Below are positions 32,515 to 41,082 of a stretch of DNA of 64,000 bases, one piece after another. A program made the position numbers and the translations under genes. Source of the stretch: an uncultured Allomuricauda sp. (GTDB lineage Bacteria > Bacteroidota > Bacteroidia > Flavobacteriales > Flavobacteriaceae); assembly GCF_947499585.1 (NCBI RefSeq), contig NZ_CANMOO010000001.1, positions 1,178,001-1,242,000 on the forward strand, read 5' to 3'. A model generated the notes under the pieces. That model ran no database searches, was not told the origin of the DNA, and was given only the letters and a program-made list of their open reading frames with translations. Numbering within the stretch: the first letter of the stretch is position 1; the number at the start of each line of letters is the position of its first letter.

Positions 32515-34026
32515 CTACATTAGTGCCGCGAACTTTTTAGAGATACTGGAGCGTAGCTTGCGTTCATAATCCTCCTCTAACCATTCTTTGTAATTCTTGG
32601 TGTTGTTCATGATGCAGTAGGAATATTGACGCACGCGGTATGCAATTTCTTCTTTTAGCTCCTTGGCCAAAATACGGGCATCAAAAACATCCTCGCTATT
32701 CTCTAAGCAGATTTGAGCGTGTTGTTCAATACTCATTTCCAACACCAGTTTGGATTTTCCTCCTTTGGCAAATACTTTTTTGTATTCTTGCTTAATATCA
32801 AAAGTGATGTTTTCAGATTTGCTGAACTTTGCTTTTAGCTCATCTGGCATTTCGTAAACGAACTCCCGTTCTATATCCTCATCATTTTTAATGTTTTCCA
32901 AGTAGAAATCAGGGAAATGGAAGATTTCTTGCCAGTCCAGAGGTGAGTCCCAAGGACCAAAACGGGCTAGATTGTTCCCCATGTCTATTACGGAAAACTC
33001 ATTTTTGTTGGGCAGAATTCGTGATCCCCTGCCAATCATTTGAAAGTACAAGGTGAGTGAACGCGTAGCTCTGTTCAGGATAATAGTTTGTACGGTAGGC
33101 TCATCAAAACCAGTGGTTAAAATACTTACGGATGTTAGAATTGCTCCCGGGGTATTGGCAAACCACTCCAATATTTCTTTTCGTTCAGATGCCGTATTCT
33201 TATTATCTAGGTGCCTAATGTTATATCCAGCCTTTTTAAAGGTTTCAAACACATAAAGCGAAGTGTTTATACCATTGTTGAAAATAAGCGTCTTGGTGCC
33301 CTTGGCAATTTCTTCATATGCAGAGACCAATTTGCCAAGCATGCTATGGTTACCATAAAACTCATCTGAAGACTTTACGGTATAATCACCATGTATTCCC
33401 AGTTTTAAGGTTTTTAGGCTAACATCATAATTATAAAGGTTGGCCTTGGCCAAAAATTCCTTTTCTATTAAAGATTTAATGGATTCCCCTATGATCAAAT
33501 GCTTGTAATGATCCTTCATGGGGAGTTTTATATTGGAACTTAGGGGTGTGGCGGTAACGCCCAATATGGTAGAACCTTCAAAATATTTGAATAGTTTTCT
33601 AAAAGAATTGTAATGTGCCTCATCTATAATGACAAGACCTATATTGTTGATGGTGACCTTTTCTTCCTGTAGCCTATTGTTCAAAGTTTCCACCATGGCC
33701 ACAAAACACATATAATCGTCTTGGTCCTGTAGTTCTTTTACCTCGCTATTGATGATTTTATTCGCTACTCCAAAACCGTGAAGCATTTTAGAGGTCTGTC
33801 TGCTCAGCTCTATTCTGTGGGTGAGCACCATGACCTTTTTGCCCGTATCCTGAATGTATTTTCTAGTGATTTCAGAAAAAACTACCGTTTTCCCGCCACC
33901 TGTGGGCAGCTGGTACAAAATATTGGTGCCATCCGGCAACTCATCAATATGCTTGAAAATCTTTTTTAGATCTTCTTGCTGGTAATCGTATAATGTTTTT
34001 CTGCTTACTGCTCTTTCTATCTCCAA
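32515..34026 (-). CDS. SF2 DEAD/DEAH-box helicase
   Basis: This 503-aa protein carries both RecA-like helicase lobes. The Walker A motif is PTGGGKT at residues 41-47, the Walker B motif is DEAH at 135-138, motif III is GVTATPL near 153, a T-S-V-S-I-L-T-T-G-F-D stretch near 300 is motif V, and QMIGRGSRI near 332 is motif VI. The layout resembles the helicases of the type III restriction/UvrB/ComF-A class without added nuclease domains. A C-terminal helical tail of about 120 aa follows. It may act on DNA or RNA; the sequence does not decide this. It is divergent from rpoD with 242 bases between the starts. Confidence 0.88.
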   Translation of the reverse strand: MEIERAVSRKTLYDYQQEDLKKIFKHIDELPDGTNILYQLPTGGGKTVVFSEITRKYIQDTGKKVMVLTHRIELSRQTSKMLHGFGVANKIINSEVKELQDQDDYMCFVAMVETLNNRLQEEKVTINNIGLVIIDEAHYNSFRKLFKYFEGSTILGVTATPLSSNIKLPMKDHYKHLIIGESIKSLIEKEFLAKANLYNYDVSLKTLKLGIHGDYTVKSSDEFYGNHSMLGKLVSAYEEIAKGTKTLIFNNGINTSLYVFETFKKAGYNIRHLDNKNTASERKEILEWFANTPGAILTSVSILTTGFDEPTVQTIILNRATRSLTLYFQMIGRGSRILPNKNEFSVIDMGNNLARFGPWDSPLDWQEIFHFPDFYLENIKNDEDIEREFVYEMPDELKAKFSKSENITFDIKQEYKKVFAKGGKSKLVLEMSIEQHAQICLENSEDVFDARILAKELKEEIAYRVRQYSYCIMNNTKNYKEWLEEDYERKLRSSISKKFAALM

Positions 34027-34268
34027 AGGAAAAATGGATTAAATGTTCCAAAATATCAAACCTTACAAAATTAGGAGTTTTTTGAACTACTGCTAAGCTT
34101 TATTTCAGCATTTCTATTAAGATACTATCAACAATTGTTTTGATAGTGATTTTTGCCCGTGTTTTGGTGAAACTCATAACATTTTGATAACAATAACAAA
34201 TGTAGTTTGGAAAATCCCCTTTTATGATGTATCATGTAAGTTATAATCACTAGAAACTAAATACACAC

Positions 34269-35132
34269 ATGAGGCAGCTAAAAATCATAAAGCAGGTTAC
34301 TAATAGAGAATCTAAATCCTTAGATAAATACCTTCAAGATATTAGCAAAATTGATTTAATCACTGCCCAAGAAGAAGTTGAACTGGCTCAACGTATTAGA
34401 GAGGGCGATCAGGCTGCTTTGGAGAAACTGACCAATGCCAACCTTAGGTTTGTGGTATCGGTGGCCAAACAATACCAAAATCAAGGATTAAAATTACCAG
34501 ATCTTATTAATGAAGGTAATGTGGGTTTGGTAAAAGCTGCTAAACGTTTTGATGAGACCAGGGGGTTTAAATTTATCTCTTATGCGGTATGGTGGATTAG
34601 ACAGTCCATTCTTCAGGCTTTGGCGGAACAATCTAGAGTTGTACGGCTTCCGTTGAACAAAATTGGTTCGATCAATAAAATCAAAAAAACATTTTCTTAC
34701 TTGGAACAGGCCCATGAAAGGCCACCTTCTCCTGAAGAGATTGCAAAGGAACTGGATATGACGGTTACAGAAGTAAAGCAATCGCTTAAAAATTCTGGCA
34801 GACACGTTTCGATGGATGCGCCTTTAAAGGAAGGAGAAACTTCAAGTTTGTATGATGTATTGAATTCTTCTGAATCACCAAATCCTGATAAAGATTTAAT
34901 GCACCAATCGCTGAATACTGAAATTAACAGAGCTCTGGAGACGCTTTCCCCAAGAGAAGCTGATGTTGTTCGGTTGTATTACGGTATTGGAGATCAACAG
35001 TCCATGACTTTAGAAGAGATTGGAAGCACTTTTGATCTTACTCGGGAACGGGTTAGGCAAATACGAGAAAAGGCGATTAGAAAGCTTAGACATACTTCTA
35101 AAAGCAAAATTTTAAAATCCTATCTAGGTTAG
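34269..35132 (+). CDS. rpoD: Primary sigma-70 factor RpoD (Bacteroidota type)
   Basis: This 287-aa protein is the short primary sigma factor typical of Bacteroidota, which lacks region 1.1. Region 1.2 begins at [23 protein letters not shown], region 2 covers LANLRF-like [40 protein letters not shown] and the [13 protein letters not shown] stretch near 100-120, region 3 spans about 125-205, and region 4 includes [26 protein letters not shown]. It directs RNA polymerase to the TTTG / TAnnTTTG promoters also seen in this window. It has its own leader of about 240 bases shared with the divergent helicase, and a strong terminator 15 bases after its stop. Confidence 0.97.
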   Translation: MRQLKIIKQVTNRESKSLDKYLQDISKIDLITAQEEVELAQRIREGDQAALEKLTNANLRFVVSVAKQYQNQGLKLPDLINEGNVGLVKAAKRFDETRGFKFISYAVWWIRQSILQALAEQSRVVRLPLNKIGSINKIKKTFSYLEQAHERPPSPEEIAKELDMTVTEVKQSLKNSGRHVSMDAPLKEGETSSLYDVLNSSESPNPDKDLMHQSLNTEINRALETLSPREADVVRLYYGIGDQQSMTLEEIGSTFDLTRERVRQIREKAIRKLRHTSKSKILKSYLG

Positions 35133-35146
35133 GATTTACAGCAATA

Positions 35147-35180
35147 AAAAAGGGGATGTTATAATTAACATCCCCTTTTT
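35147..35180 (+). terminator. Strong bidirectional terminator between rpoD and the microproteins
   Basis: AAAAAGGGGATGTT (35147-35160) pairs perfectly with AACATCCCCTTTTT (35167-35180) around a six-base loop. T tracts on both sides let it stop rpoD on the plus strand and the microprotein message on the minus strand. Confidence 0.9.
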
Positions 35181-35201
35181 CATGATATACACTTTAAACT
35201 A

Positions 35202-35303
35202 TCACGGACGGCTCAACTGACTAATATTAAAGTCAGTAAGCATTTCATTTAAATCTTGAATAAAATTCAAGTAAGCTGTATTTTCTTGATTTTGATTTTT
35301 CAT
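35202..35303 (-). CDS. 33-aa microprotein 1 (paralog of the next gene)
   Basis: The frame runs from ATG at 35303 to TGA at 35202 and encodes 33 residues beginning MKNQNQENTA, followed by the motif YLNFIQDLNEML and an acidic-hydrophobic tail ending in SRP. The motif matches YLAFLQELNEIL of microprotein 2 at 9 of 12 positions with conservative changes elsewhere, although the DNA differs more, which suggests selection on the peptide. A single amphipathic helix is likely. It starts 22 bases after the stop of microprotein 2 and precedes the shared terminator. No known family is recognised. Confidence 0.62.
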   Translation of the reverse strand: MKNQNQENTAYLNFIQDLNEMLTDFNISQLSRP

Positions 35304-35325
35304 AAGATAAAGTTTGGGGCTGTTA

Positions 35326-35424
35326 CTATAAATAATCCAACTCTGCCAGTTCGTTTATGCTTAAAATTTCATTAAGCTCCTGAAGGAACGCCAAGTATTC
35401 TTCTCCGTAGGTGTCGTATAACAT
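35326..35424 (-). CDS. 32-aa microprotein 2 (paralog of the previous gene)
   Basis: The frame runs from ATG at 35424 to TAG at 35326 and encodes 32 residues: MLYDTYGEE, the motif YLAFLQELNEIL, then SINELAELDYL. The peptide is acidic and helical-looking with no signal peptide, so it is probably cytosolic. It sits about 30 bases downstream of a good Bacteroidota promoter and is the first gene of the two-gene message. Its pairing with microprotein 1 supports both as real. Precursor peptide, toxin or polymerase/sigma-binding peptide are all possible; none is shown. Confidence 0.62.
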   Translation of the reverse strand: MLYDTYGEEYLAFLQELNEILSINELAELDYL

Positions 35425-35462
35425 AGTATTAGGTGTTTAATCTTTGGGTTGTTGTTATAACG

Positions 35463-35493
35463 TAAACCTATTAGAAAGATTATTCTGGAGCAA
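35463..35493 (-). promoter_or_regulatory. Candidate promoter of the microprotein pair
   Basis: On the minus strand TTG (35493-35491) is followed by 20 bases and TAGGTTTA (35470-35463), one mismatch from TAnnTTTG. Transcription would start near 35456, roughly 30 bases before the ATG at 35424. The remaining bases to 35579 hold nothing recognisable. Confidence 0.5.
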
Positions 35494-35579
35494 TAAATTG
35501 TGGTGAAATTCTTAGTATAAGTTGTGAAATCGCAAAAAATATACTTTATAAGAAAAATAGTACTTTTCTGAAGTTTGCT

Positions 35580-35951
35580 TTAAGATTGTTTCTCTTTCTC
35601 TGATTCAAAAATGTCCAGAGAAACCTCAAAATCCATATTTAGCCCCTTTACTTTCGCTGGCTTAATATCAAATTCATCATATATAAAACAGAGATTCATG
35701 GGTAATCGCGATCGCTCGTTAGAGATCGGGCGCCCCAATTTGTTCAAAAGCGCACATTTAACCTCAAATGCTTTATTGCTGAGTGCGAGGTTTTCGCTGT
35801 TTTCAAGTTCTTCAAGAAGCGGAAGCTCTTTGGCATCCCCTATCTCTAAAATTTGATTTAAAAGAATAAGTTTACAGTCTAGATCAGTAGCGTGTTCAAA
35901 CAACTGATGAAAGATACTTTGAAAATGTTCAGGTAGGTTACTATCTTTCAT
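35580..35951 (-). CDS. Conserved-looking hypothetical protein, 123 aa
   Basis: I do not recognise this protein. It is 123 aa, without signal or membrane segment. Residues 1-75 are helical, with HFQSIFHQLFEHATDLDCKLILLNQILEIGDAKELPLLEELENSENLALSNKAFEVKCALL reading like two HEAT-type helix pairs. The last third is polar and includes a short beta-like FEVSLDIFE. Its start lies 17 bases after the HPt-like gene stop, so the two form an operon and may form a complex, such as a regulator with an adaptor. The downstream microproteins have their own promoter and are probably not part of this unit. Confidence 0.6.
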   Translation of the reverse strand: MKDSNLPEHFQSIFHQLFEHATDLDCKLILLNQILEIGDAKELPLLEELENSENLALSNKAFEVKCALLNKLGRPISNERSRLPMNLCFIYDEFDIKPAKVKGLNMDFEVSLDIFESEKEKQS

Positions 35952-35968
35952 GATGTTGGGTTTGGTTT

Positions 35969-36784
35969 TTACATATCTCTCAGCACATCAATTTCAAAAT
36001 CAACCAACTCTTCAACTTTTGGGTATTCCACTAAGAACTGATTGTATAGAAAGTTAAGGTACTTTATATCGTTATCTGTTTTGCAAACGGTACTCATTTG
36101 ATTGGTAATTTCTAACAAGCTTACCGTTTTCATCATCCTAAGGCATGGTTGTATTTTTTGACAAGCAAAATCCACTCCTCTAAAATTCTTGGTTTGTAAG
36201 TGTACTTTTAGACCACCTATAAACTCCAATATATTTTGTTTGTAAAGCCTGATCAGCTCCTCCAAAAGCTCCATTTGGCCCATACATTCCGTTAAAACAG
36301 GTTTTAAGTTTACTTTTTGGGTGGAAAAAACTGATTCTAAATTTTCTTCTACAATTTTGGTGCTTGGGATTGTGCTTCCTATATGTTCCATATGCTCAGG
36401 GTTCTCTCTATCATTATTGCTCAAATGTTTGCTAACCGTTTTAAGGGCCTTTGCAATGCGCTCTTGCTTTTTGGTCAAATTGGTTGTTTCCAATAATTGA
36501 ATCAAGGAAAAAAGCAATTCGGTATTTGATGGGGTCTCTTGTATATTCTCAGAAGGTGATTCAGGTAAGGTTTTCTCTGCCCCTTTAATTCCTATCTGTT
36601 CATAAATCACCTCCAACTGGTTCATTTCTGGAACACCAAAAACTTTATCTTCCAAACCCGTTTTAAAACTATCAAACGACTTTTTTAACCTTCCTGCCTC
36701 TACCGTGCCCAATTCTTCATAAGAAAAGCTACTTAGTCCTATTTCCAATTTTTCCAAATACGTCAGTAATTCTCGTGTCCCCAA
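35969..36784 (-). CDS. HPt-like protein with altered phosphotransfer site
   Basis: The 271-aa protein has a C-terminal helical bundle (about 185-268) resembling a histidine phosphotransfer (HPt) domain of the flavobacterial type. However, the helix that normally carries the phosphorylated His (AHKIKPS pattern) reads CQKIQPC near residue 209, so the His is replaced. The N-terminal 60 residues (LTYLEKLEIGLSSFSYEELGTVEAGRLKKSF) and a low-complexity middle precede it. There is no ATG near the start: the frame opens with TTG at 36784, and the next in-frame ATG is at residue 54, so the start is uncertain. It is followed by the 123-aa protein gene and is divergent from the M19 dipeptidase. Confidence 0.55.
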   Translation of the reverse strand: MGTRELLTYLEKLEIGLSSFSYEELGTVEAGRLKKSFDSFKTGLEDKVFGVPEMNQLEVIYEQIGIKGAEKTLPESPSENIQETPSNTELLFSLIQLLETTNLTKKQERIAKALKTVSKHLSNNDRENPEHMEHIGSTIPSTKIVEENLESVFSTQKVNLKPVLTECMGQMELLEELIRLYKQNILEFIGGLKVHLQTKNFRGVDFACQKIQPCLRMMKTVSLLEITNQMSTVCKTDNDIKYLNFLYNQFLVEYPKVEELVDFEIDVLRDM

Positions 36785-36913
36785 ATCTTTTATTATTAAT
36801 GGTTTTAACTATCTCTAAAAATGTTGATTTTGGTACGGGATTACAACTTAATGTTCTATACCCTGTGCATTTTGTTGTCAAATTGCTTTATTTGTAGGTG
36901 TAAAAAAACAGAC

Positions 36914-38197
36914 ATGAGATATTCTTACCTATTGGGCGCTATTACAATTCTATTTTCATGCGCAGAAAAGAATCCTAAAAACACCGAAACCTTGGAGGAA
37001 AAAGCAAAAAAAATACATGAAAAAGTGATTACTATTGATACTCATGATGATATCAATATAAAGAACTTTACAGATAGCATCAATTACACCCAAAATTTGG
37101 ATACACAGGTGAATTTGCCAAAAATGGAAGCTGGTGGCTTAGATGTAGCATGGTTGATTGTCTATACGGGTCAGGATTCTTTAAATGCTGAAGGATATGC
37201 AAAAGCTTCAGAAAATGCCATTTCTAAGTTTGATGCCATTCATAGATTGTGCGAAGTGTACGCTCCGGACAGAATGGAATTGGCACTGACCTCTGATGAT
37301 GTAAGACGAATTAGCGCATCAGGTAAAAAAGTAGCGATGATTGGGGTGGAAAACGCCTATCCTATTGGTGAAGATTTGTCCAAGTTTGAAGAATATCAAA
37401 AACGCGGCGCACGTTACATTTCATTATCCCATAATGGACATAGTCAATTCTGTGATTCCAACACGGGTGAAAAGGATAGTCTATGGCTATATAATGGTTT
37501 AAGTGATTTAGGTAAAAGTGCTGTAAAAGAGATGAATAGACTTGGAATGATGATAGATATTTCTCATCCATCCAAAGAATCTATGAAACAGATGATAGCG
37601 TTATCCAAAGCACCTATTATTGCTTCCCATTCTTCCGCTAGAGCGTTGTGCGATCATAGCAGAAATTTAGATGACGAGCAGCTTTTATTATTAAAAGAAA
37701 ATGGTGGCGTAGTCCAAACCGTGGCGTTTAGCTCATATTTAAATACGGAGAAGCATGAAGCAAGAGCTGCATACCTGAAAGAAATTCATAAACAACTAGC
37801 AGATTCTCTTGAAGTAAACTGGTATGAACGTTCCCAATTCTCTACCCTTACGGATCAAGAGTTGATTGAGTTTATGGAAAATCGTTTAAAAATCATAAAA
37901 TTGGCCAATGCTGAAGCGGCAAAGGATAATACAGCTCCCCCTGCAGTAAATGTATCGGATTTTGTTGATCATATTGACTATATGGTCAAGCTTATTAGCA
38001 TTGATCATGTTGGTATTAGCTCAGATTTTGATGGCGGAGGTGGAATTGAAGGCTGGTCAGATGCCTCTGAAACATTCAACGTTACCCTAGAGTTGGTAAA
38101 GCGTGATTATTCTGAAGAAGATATAGCAAAACTATGGGGAGGAAACTTACTCAGAGTATTGGATGAAGTGCAGGCAATAGCCACCTCTCTAAACTAA
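36914..38197 (+). CDS. Membrane dipeptidase (M19 family), lipoprotein
   Basis: The 427-aa lipoprotein (lipobox LFSC) is an M19 renal-dipeptidase-like zinc peptidase. Metal-site elements follow the family order: TIDTHDDIN near residue 40 with the HxD pair, the bridging glutamate in IGVENAYPIG near 142, SLSHNGHSQFCDSN near 170, IDISHPSK near 216 and IIASHSSARALCDHSRN near 237-253, ending with GISSDFDGGGGIEGW. It hydrolyses dipeptides, often with D-residues. I chose the ATG at 36914 because it begins a proper lipoprotein signal; the frame is open upstream to 36821 but the extra 31 residues are not signal-like. Its stop overlaps the thioesterase stop by four bases. Confidence 0.93.
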   Translation: MRYSYLLGAITILFSCAEKNPKNTETLEEKAKKIHEKVITIDTHDDINIKNFTDSINYTQNLDTQVNLPKMEAGGLDVAWLIVYTGQDSLNAEGYAKASENAISKFDAIHRLCEVYAPDRMELALTSDDVRRISASGKKVAMIGVENAYPIGEDLSKFEEYQKRGARYISLSHNGHSQFCDSNTGEKDSLWLYNGLSDLGKSAVKEMNRLGMMIDISHPSKESMKQMIALSKAPIIASHSSARALCDHSRNLDDEQLLLLKENGGVVQTVAFSSYLNTEKHEARAAYLKEIHKQLADSLEVNWYERSQFSTLTDQELIEFMENRLKIIKLANAEAAKDNTAPPAVNVSDFVDHIDYMVKLISIDHVGISSDFDGGGGIEGWSDASETFNVTLELVKRDYSEEDIAKLWGGNLLRVLDEVQAIATSLN

Positions 38198-38601
38198 AAC
38201 TCCTCTTTTTCTTTTTTTGCCAGACGATCCTTAACGTATTCCACTTTGGTTTTACCGTGGGGATTGGGATTCCCTTTGTCATCCAGGTTTACCATGATAA
38301 TATTATCAACGGTAACAATACTTTCATGTGTCATTTTGTTTCTCACTTCGCAATTCAGTGATATTGAGGTGACCCCAAACTTTATGACTTCTATTCCAAT
38401 TTCAACGATATCGCCCTTTTCCGCGGTACTCATAAAATTGATTTCTGACATATATTTAGTGACCACTTTTTTGCTTTCTAGCTGTACAATACTATAAAGT
38501 GCAGCTTCCTCATCAATCCATGCAAGGAGCTTTCCTCCAAACAGCGTTCCGTTGGCATTTAGGTCCTCTGGTTTAACCCACTTTCTTGTGTGAAATCTCA
38601 T
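38194..38601 (-). CDS. Acyl-CoA thioesterase (hotdog fold, YciA-like)
   Basis: This 135-aa protein is a single hotdog-fold acyl-CoA thioesterase. The family core is visible in VKPEDLNANGTLFGGKLLAWIDEEAALYS near residues 9-37, where N and D/E line the active site, then YMSEINFMSTAEKGDIVEIG near 51-70 and ISLNCEVRNKMTHESIVTVDNIIMVNLD. The acyl chain preference is unknown. It is convergent with the M19 dipeptidase, with a four-base overlap of the stop codons, and stands alone with about 200 bases of AT-rich non-coding DNA upstream. Confidence 0.9.
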   Translation of the reverse strand: MRFHTRKWVKPEDLNANGTLFGGKLLAWIDEEAALYSIVQLESKKVVTKYMSEINFMSTAEKGDIVEIGIEVIKFGVTSISLNCEVRNKMTHESIVTVDNIIMVNLDDKGNPNPHGKTKVEYVKDRLAKKEKEEF

Positions 38602-38797
38602 TTAGCCTATTGTTTTCATGTTCATTTAGAATAAAATTAGGCTTTTGATTACTCCAATTAACTTTCATTTGAGTTTTAACAAAAAGATTCAATTATTATA
38701 AAGTTTGTTAATCTTAAAATAAACTTTTCTTAATTAAGTCGCATAAAAACTGAAATAAAAATAAATTCATACATCAATCAAAACTAATCTAACACAA

Positions 38798-39649
38798 ATG
38801 AATGCTACTTCGGATTATTATTCGGACCCCAGCTTTACCATTTTTAGAGTACCTACATGGCGTGCCCATTTTTACAAATTCCTGTCAGTTGATATTTGGG
38901 GAAACCTTCCAGGAAATATTCAACGTAAAATTTCTGCTTGGTATAGTTCTTTTTACAATAAACCTGCTTCTAAAAAGATTATAAAACCATACATAAGAAT
39001 AAATTACTCGGATGAAAATTATCTAGATAAGTTTAAGCCGCCTTATGGAAAAAAGGATTTTGAAAGCTTTCAGGATTTTTTTATTCGTGAGTTTAAGTCG
39101 CTGCCAAAAAATGAAAGTCCTTATGTCTGGCCTTGTGAAGGGCTGTTGTGTGATGCCGATAAAGTGCATGCGTTAAATCTTGTTCAGGTAAAATCCGATA
39201 CGCGTTCAATCTCTACAGTATTTGGGTTACAGAAAGGACAAATACCAAGAGAGTATACATTTACCAACGTTTTTCTACATAATAAAAACTATCACCGTAT
39301 ACATTCCCCCATAAATGGAACCATATTAAGAATACAGCATGTGCCCGGGGATCTTGTGGTGCTCAGGCCATGGATATATAAGGAGAATCCTTCGTTACCG
39401 GCATTTAGAAATGAGCGCTATAACATAGATATCAAAGATGAAGATGGCAGAACGTGGTACATATCCATTATTGGAGGTCCCGCAGTGGGCACCATAAAGC
39501 TTTCCAAAAACATTTGTGTTGGGAACAACATCAATAGGTTACAGGAATTGTCGTTGTTCTATTTGGGATCTACATGTTGTATGGCAGCTCCAATTCCTCC
39601 GCGCCATCATACCAAAAACACCTTTGTAGAGGTAGGTATTCCCTATTAA
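38798..39649 (+). CDS. psd: Phosphatidylserine decarboxylase family protein
   Basis: The 283-aa protein matches pyruvoyl-dependent phosphatidylserine decarboxylases, which make phosphatidylethanolamine. Residues 86-110 have the FQDFFIREFKSLPK segment, a NYHRIHSPINGTI stretch near 165 contains catalytic His, and IIGGPAVGTIKL lies near 225. The self-cleavage motif LGST is at residues 256-259 (YLGSTCCMAAP), where cleavage gives the pyruvoyl group on S258 and a short alpha chain of about 26 residues. This layout is the PSD type seen in many Bacteroidota. No phosphatidylserine synthase gene is adjacent. Its stop overlaps the DUF72 gene stop by four bases. Confidence 0.88.
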   Translation: MNATSDYYSDPSFTIFRVPTWRAHFYKFLSVDIWGNLPGNIQRKISAWYSSFYNKPASKKIIKPYIRINYSDENYLDKFKPPYGKKDFESFQDFFIREFKSLPKNESPYVWPCEGLLCDADKVHALNLVQVKSDTRSISTVFGLQKGQIPREYTFTNVFLHNKNYHRIHSPINGTILRIQHVPGDLVVLRPWIYKENPSLPAFRNERYNIDIKDEDGRTWYISIIGGPAVGTIKLSKNICVGNNINRLQELSLFYLGSTCCMAAPIPPRHHTKNTFVEVGIPY

Positions 39650-40545
39650 AATAAAGTATTGGGTTTACTTTGGTGCAGCGTATTGGGAATAGTAAGATTA
39701 CTGTCAAATTCTTTATTGAGTTTTTCTATAAAATAAGCAGATAATAAAGGGGATTCCAACTCCAAGTTTTGATGTACAAAAAAATGAATATTCTTCAAGC
39801 CTAAATTCCTCCATATTGCTAATCTACTTATCCAATCATCCATTCTTGGATAATCGGAAGCATGATTTGCTCCCACATACCTAATGAATGCTTCGTTGTT
39901 CGTTAACCGCATGTGCATTAAATCCCTTCTACCAGCAGTGTCCACCAAGACATTGGCAATGTTGTTTTCTTGCAGCAAATGGTAAAGCTCTTGTGCTACG
40001 TTCTCATCATTAAACCAGTCTGTATGTCTAAATTCCATGGCCAACGGAAATTCTTTTGGCCAGTATTCCACAAACTGCACTACCCTATCCCAGTTCTTGG
40101 GATTAAAGTTGTTGTGCATTTGTAAAAAAATAGTCCCCAATTTATCTTTTAGAAGAGATGTCACCTCCAGATAGCGGTCTGCTATTTCATATACTTTGTC
40201 ATTAAGCCTTCTCAAATGGCTCACCTCATTGGTCATTTTTGGAAAGAACTTAAAACCTTCAGGAGTTTTATCGTACCATTTTTGATATTGTTCCGCTGGA
40301 AAGATTCTATAAAAAGTAGCATTCAACTCAATGCAGTTAAATTGTGAAGAATAATATACCAACTCATCCTTAGTTCCCCTTGGGTAAAAATTCTTAAGGT
40401 CTTGCCTGTTCCACTTTGCACAACCAACATAAATGTTTGTTTTTTCATTTTTCTTGCTTGTGGAAAGTACCACTTGGGTATCTGGATGGTCCTTAGGGAT
40501 AGTAAAATCTACTAATTCTGGTTGCTCTACTTTTCCGAATTTCAT
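39646..40545 (-). CDS. DUF72 (YecE-like) family protein
   Basis: This 299-aa cytosolic protein belongs to the DUF72/YecE family, which has a TIM-barrel-like fold. The family pattern is visible in YVGCAKWNRQDLKNFYPRGTKDELVYYSSQFNCIELNATFYR near residues 39-80, then FKFFPKMTNEVSHLRRL, FLQMHNNF and LAMEFRHTDWFND. The biochemical activity of the family is not firmly established. It is convergent with psd. A 39-base gap separates its start from a divergent upstream frame, so regulation could be shared with the gene at 40675. Confidence 0.88.
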   Translation of the reverse strand: MKFGKVEQPELVDFTIPKDHPDTQVVLSTSKKNEKTNIYVGCAKWNRQDLKNFYPRGTKDELVYYSSQFNCIELNATFYRIFPAEQYQKWYDKTPEGFKFFPKMTNEVSHLRRLNDKVYEIADRYLEVTSLLKDKLGTIFLQMHNNFNPKNWDRVVQFVEYWPKEFPLAMEFRHTDWFNDENVAQELYHLLQENNIANVLVDTAGRRDLMHMRLTNNEAFIRYVGANHASDYPRMDDWISRLAIWRNLGLKNIHFFVHQNLELESPLLSAYFIEKLNKEFDSNLTIPNTLHQSKPNTLF

Positions 40546-40674
40546 GGATTGGAATTTGTAATAAGAAGACTAAGTTATGAATAAATGAACCCTGTTCATA
40601 ACATCGTTAAAAACTATTGCCTCGGTAAATTTTGTGCGGTTTTTGATTATGTAATTTTATTAAAACTTCCAATT

Positions 40675-41082
40675 ATGGATTCAAGATCCAAGAATCTTTT
40701 GGACATTCGTCCAGAGATTAAACAAGCTCAACTGTATGATAGTATGGGTTTAGATGAGCGATTTCAGAACCAGACTTTACGCCCAGTAATCAAACTTCAA
40801 AACTTTTTATTAGTAGAGGTTTTTAAAAACTACATTCATAAGCATAAGGATGCTTTTTATGAGTTGTCATTGGAAAAAAGGTTGGGCTACATAGAAAGAG
40901 CAATCCAAAAAGACATCAAATTCAGAAACTCTTTAAAAGGCATGGTCATTGGTCAGTTCACCGTTGAGGAATACCAAACCTATACACTGAACTCTTCTGC
41001 TTTGAACAAAAGAATGATGAATATGGTCATAGAACGATTAAAGGATCAAGTCCAGCTATTGGAAAATGAGGTGCTAGTCTAA
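40675..41082 (+). CDS. Conserved flavobacterial protein, often labelled glyoxalase
   Basis: This 135-aa protein reads MDSRSKNLLDIRPEI, then RFQNQTLRPVIKLQNFLLVEVFKNYIHKHKDAFYELSLEKRLGYIERAIQKD and MVIGQFTVEEYQTY. I recall close relatives in Flavobacteriaceae carrying the database name glyoxalase, but no vicinal-oxygen-chelate fold or metal motif is visible; the chain looks all-helical. The start is the ATG at 40675; an upstream ATG at 40585 in the same frame would add 30 residues that lack conserved character. Its 3' end overlaps the convergent DUF2461 gene by nine bases. Confidence 0.7.
   Translation: MDSRSKNLLDIRPEIKQAQLYDSMGLDERFQNQTLRPVIKLQNFLLVEVFKNYIHKHKDAFYELSLEKRLGYIERAIQKDIKFRNSLKGMVIGQFTVEEYQTYTLNSSALNKRMMNMVIERLKDQVQLLENEVLV

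Noticed and set aside
31274..34026. A restriction or defence island formed by the helicase and glycosyltransferase
   Set aside because: The helicase lacks nuclease or methylase partners, and its only co-transcribed neighbour is a sugar transferase, so a defence role is not supported.
34027..34268. Clear promoters for rpoD and the divergent helicase
   Set aside because: Several partial TTTG and TAnnTTTG matches exist, but none has correct spacing, so no promoter is annotated.
40585..40674. N-terminal extension of the 135-aa conserved protein from the upstream ATG
   Set aside because: The extra 30 residues are not similar to the recalled family start MDSRSKNL, and the region looks like promoter or leader DNA.
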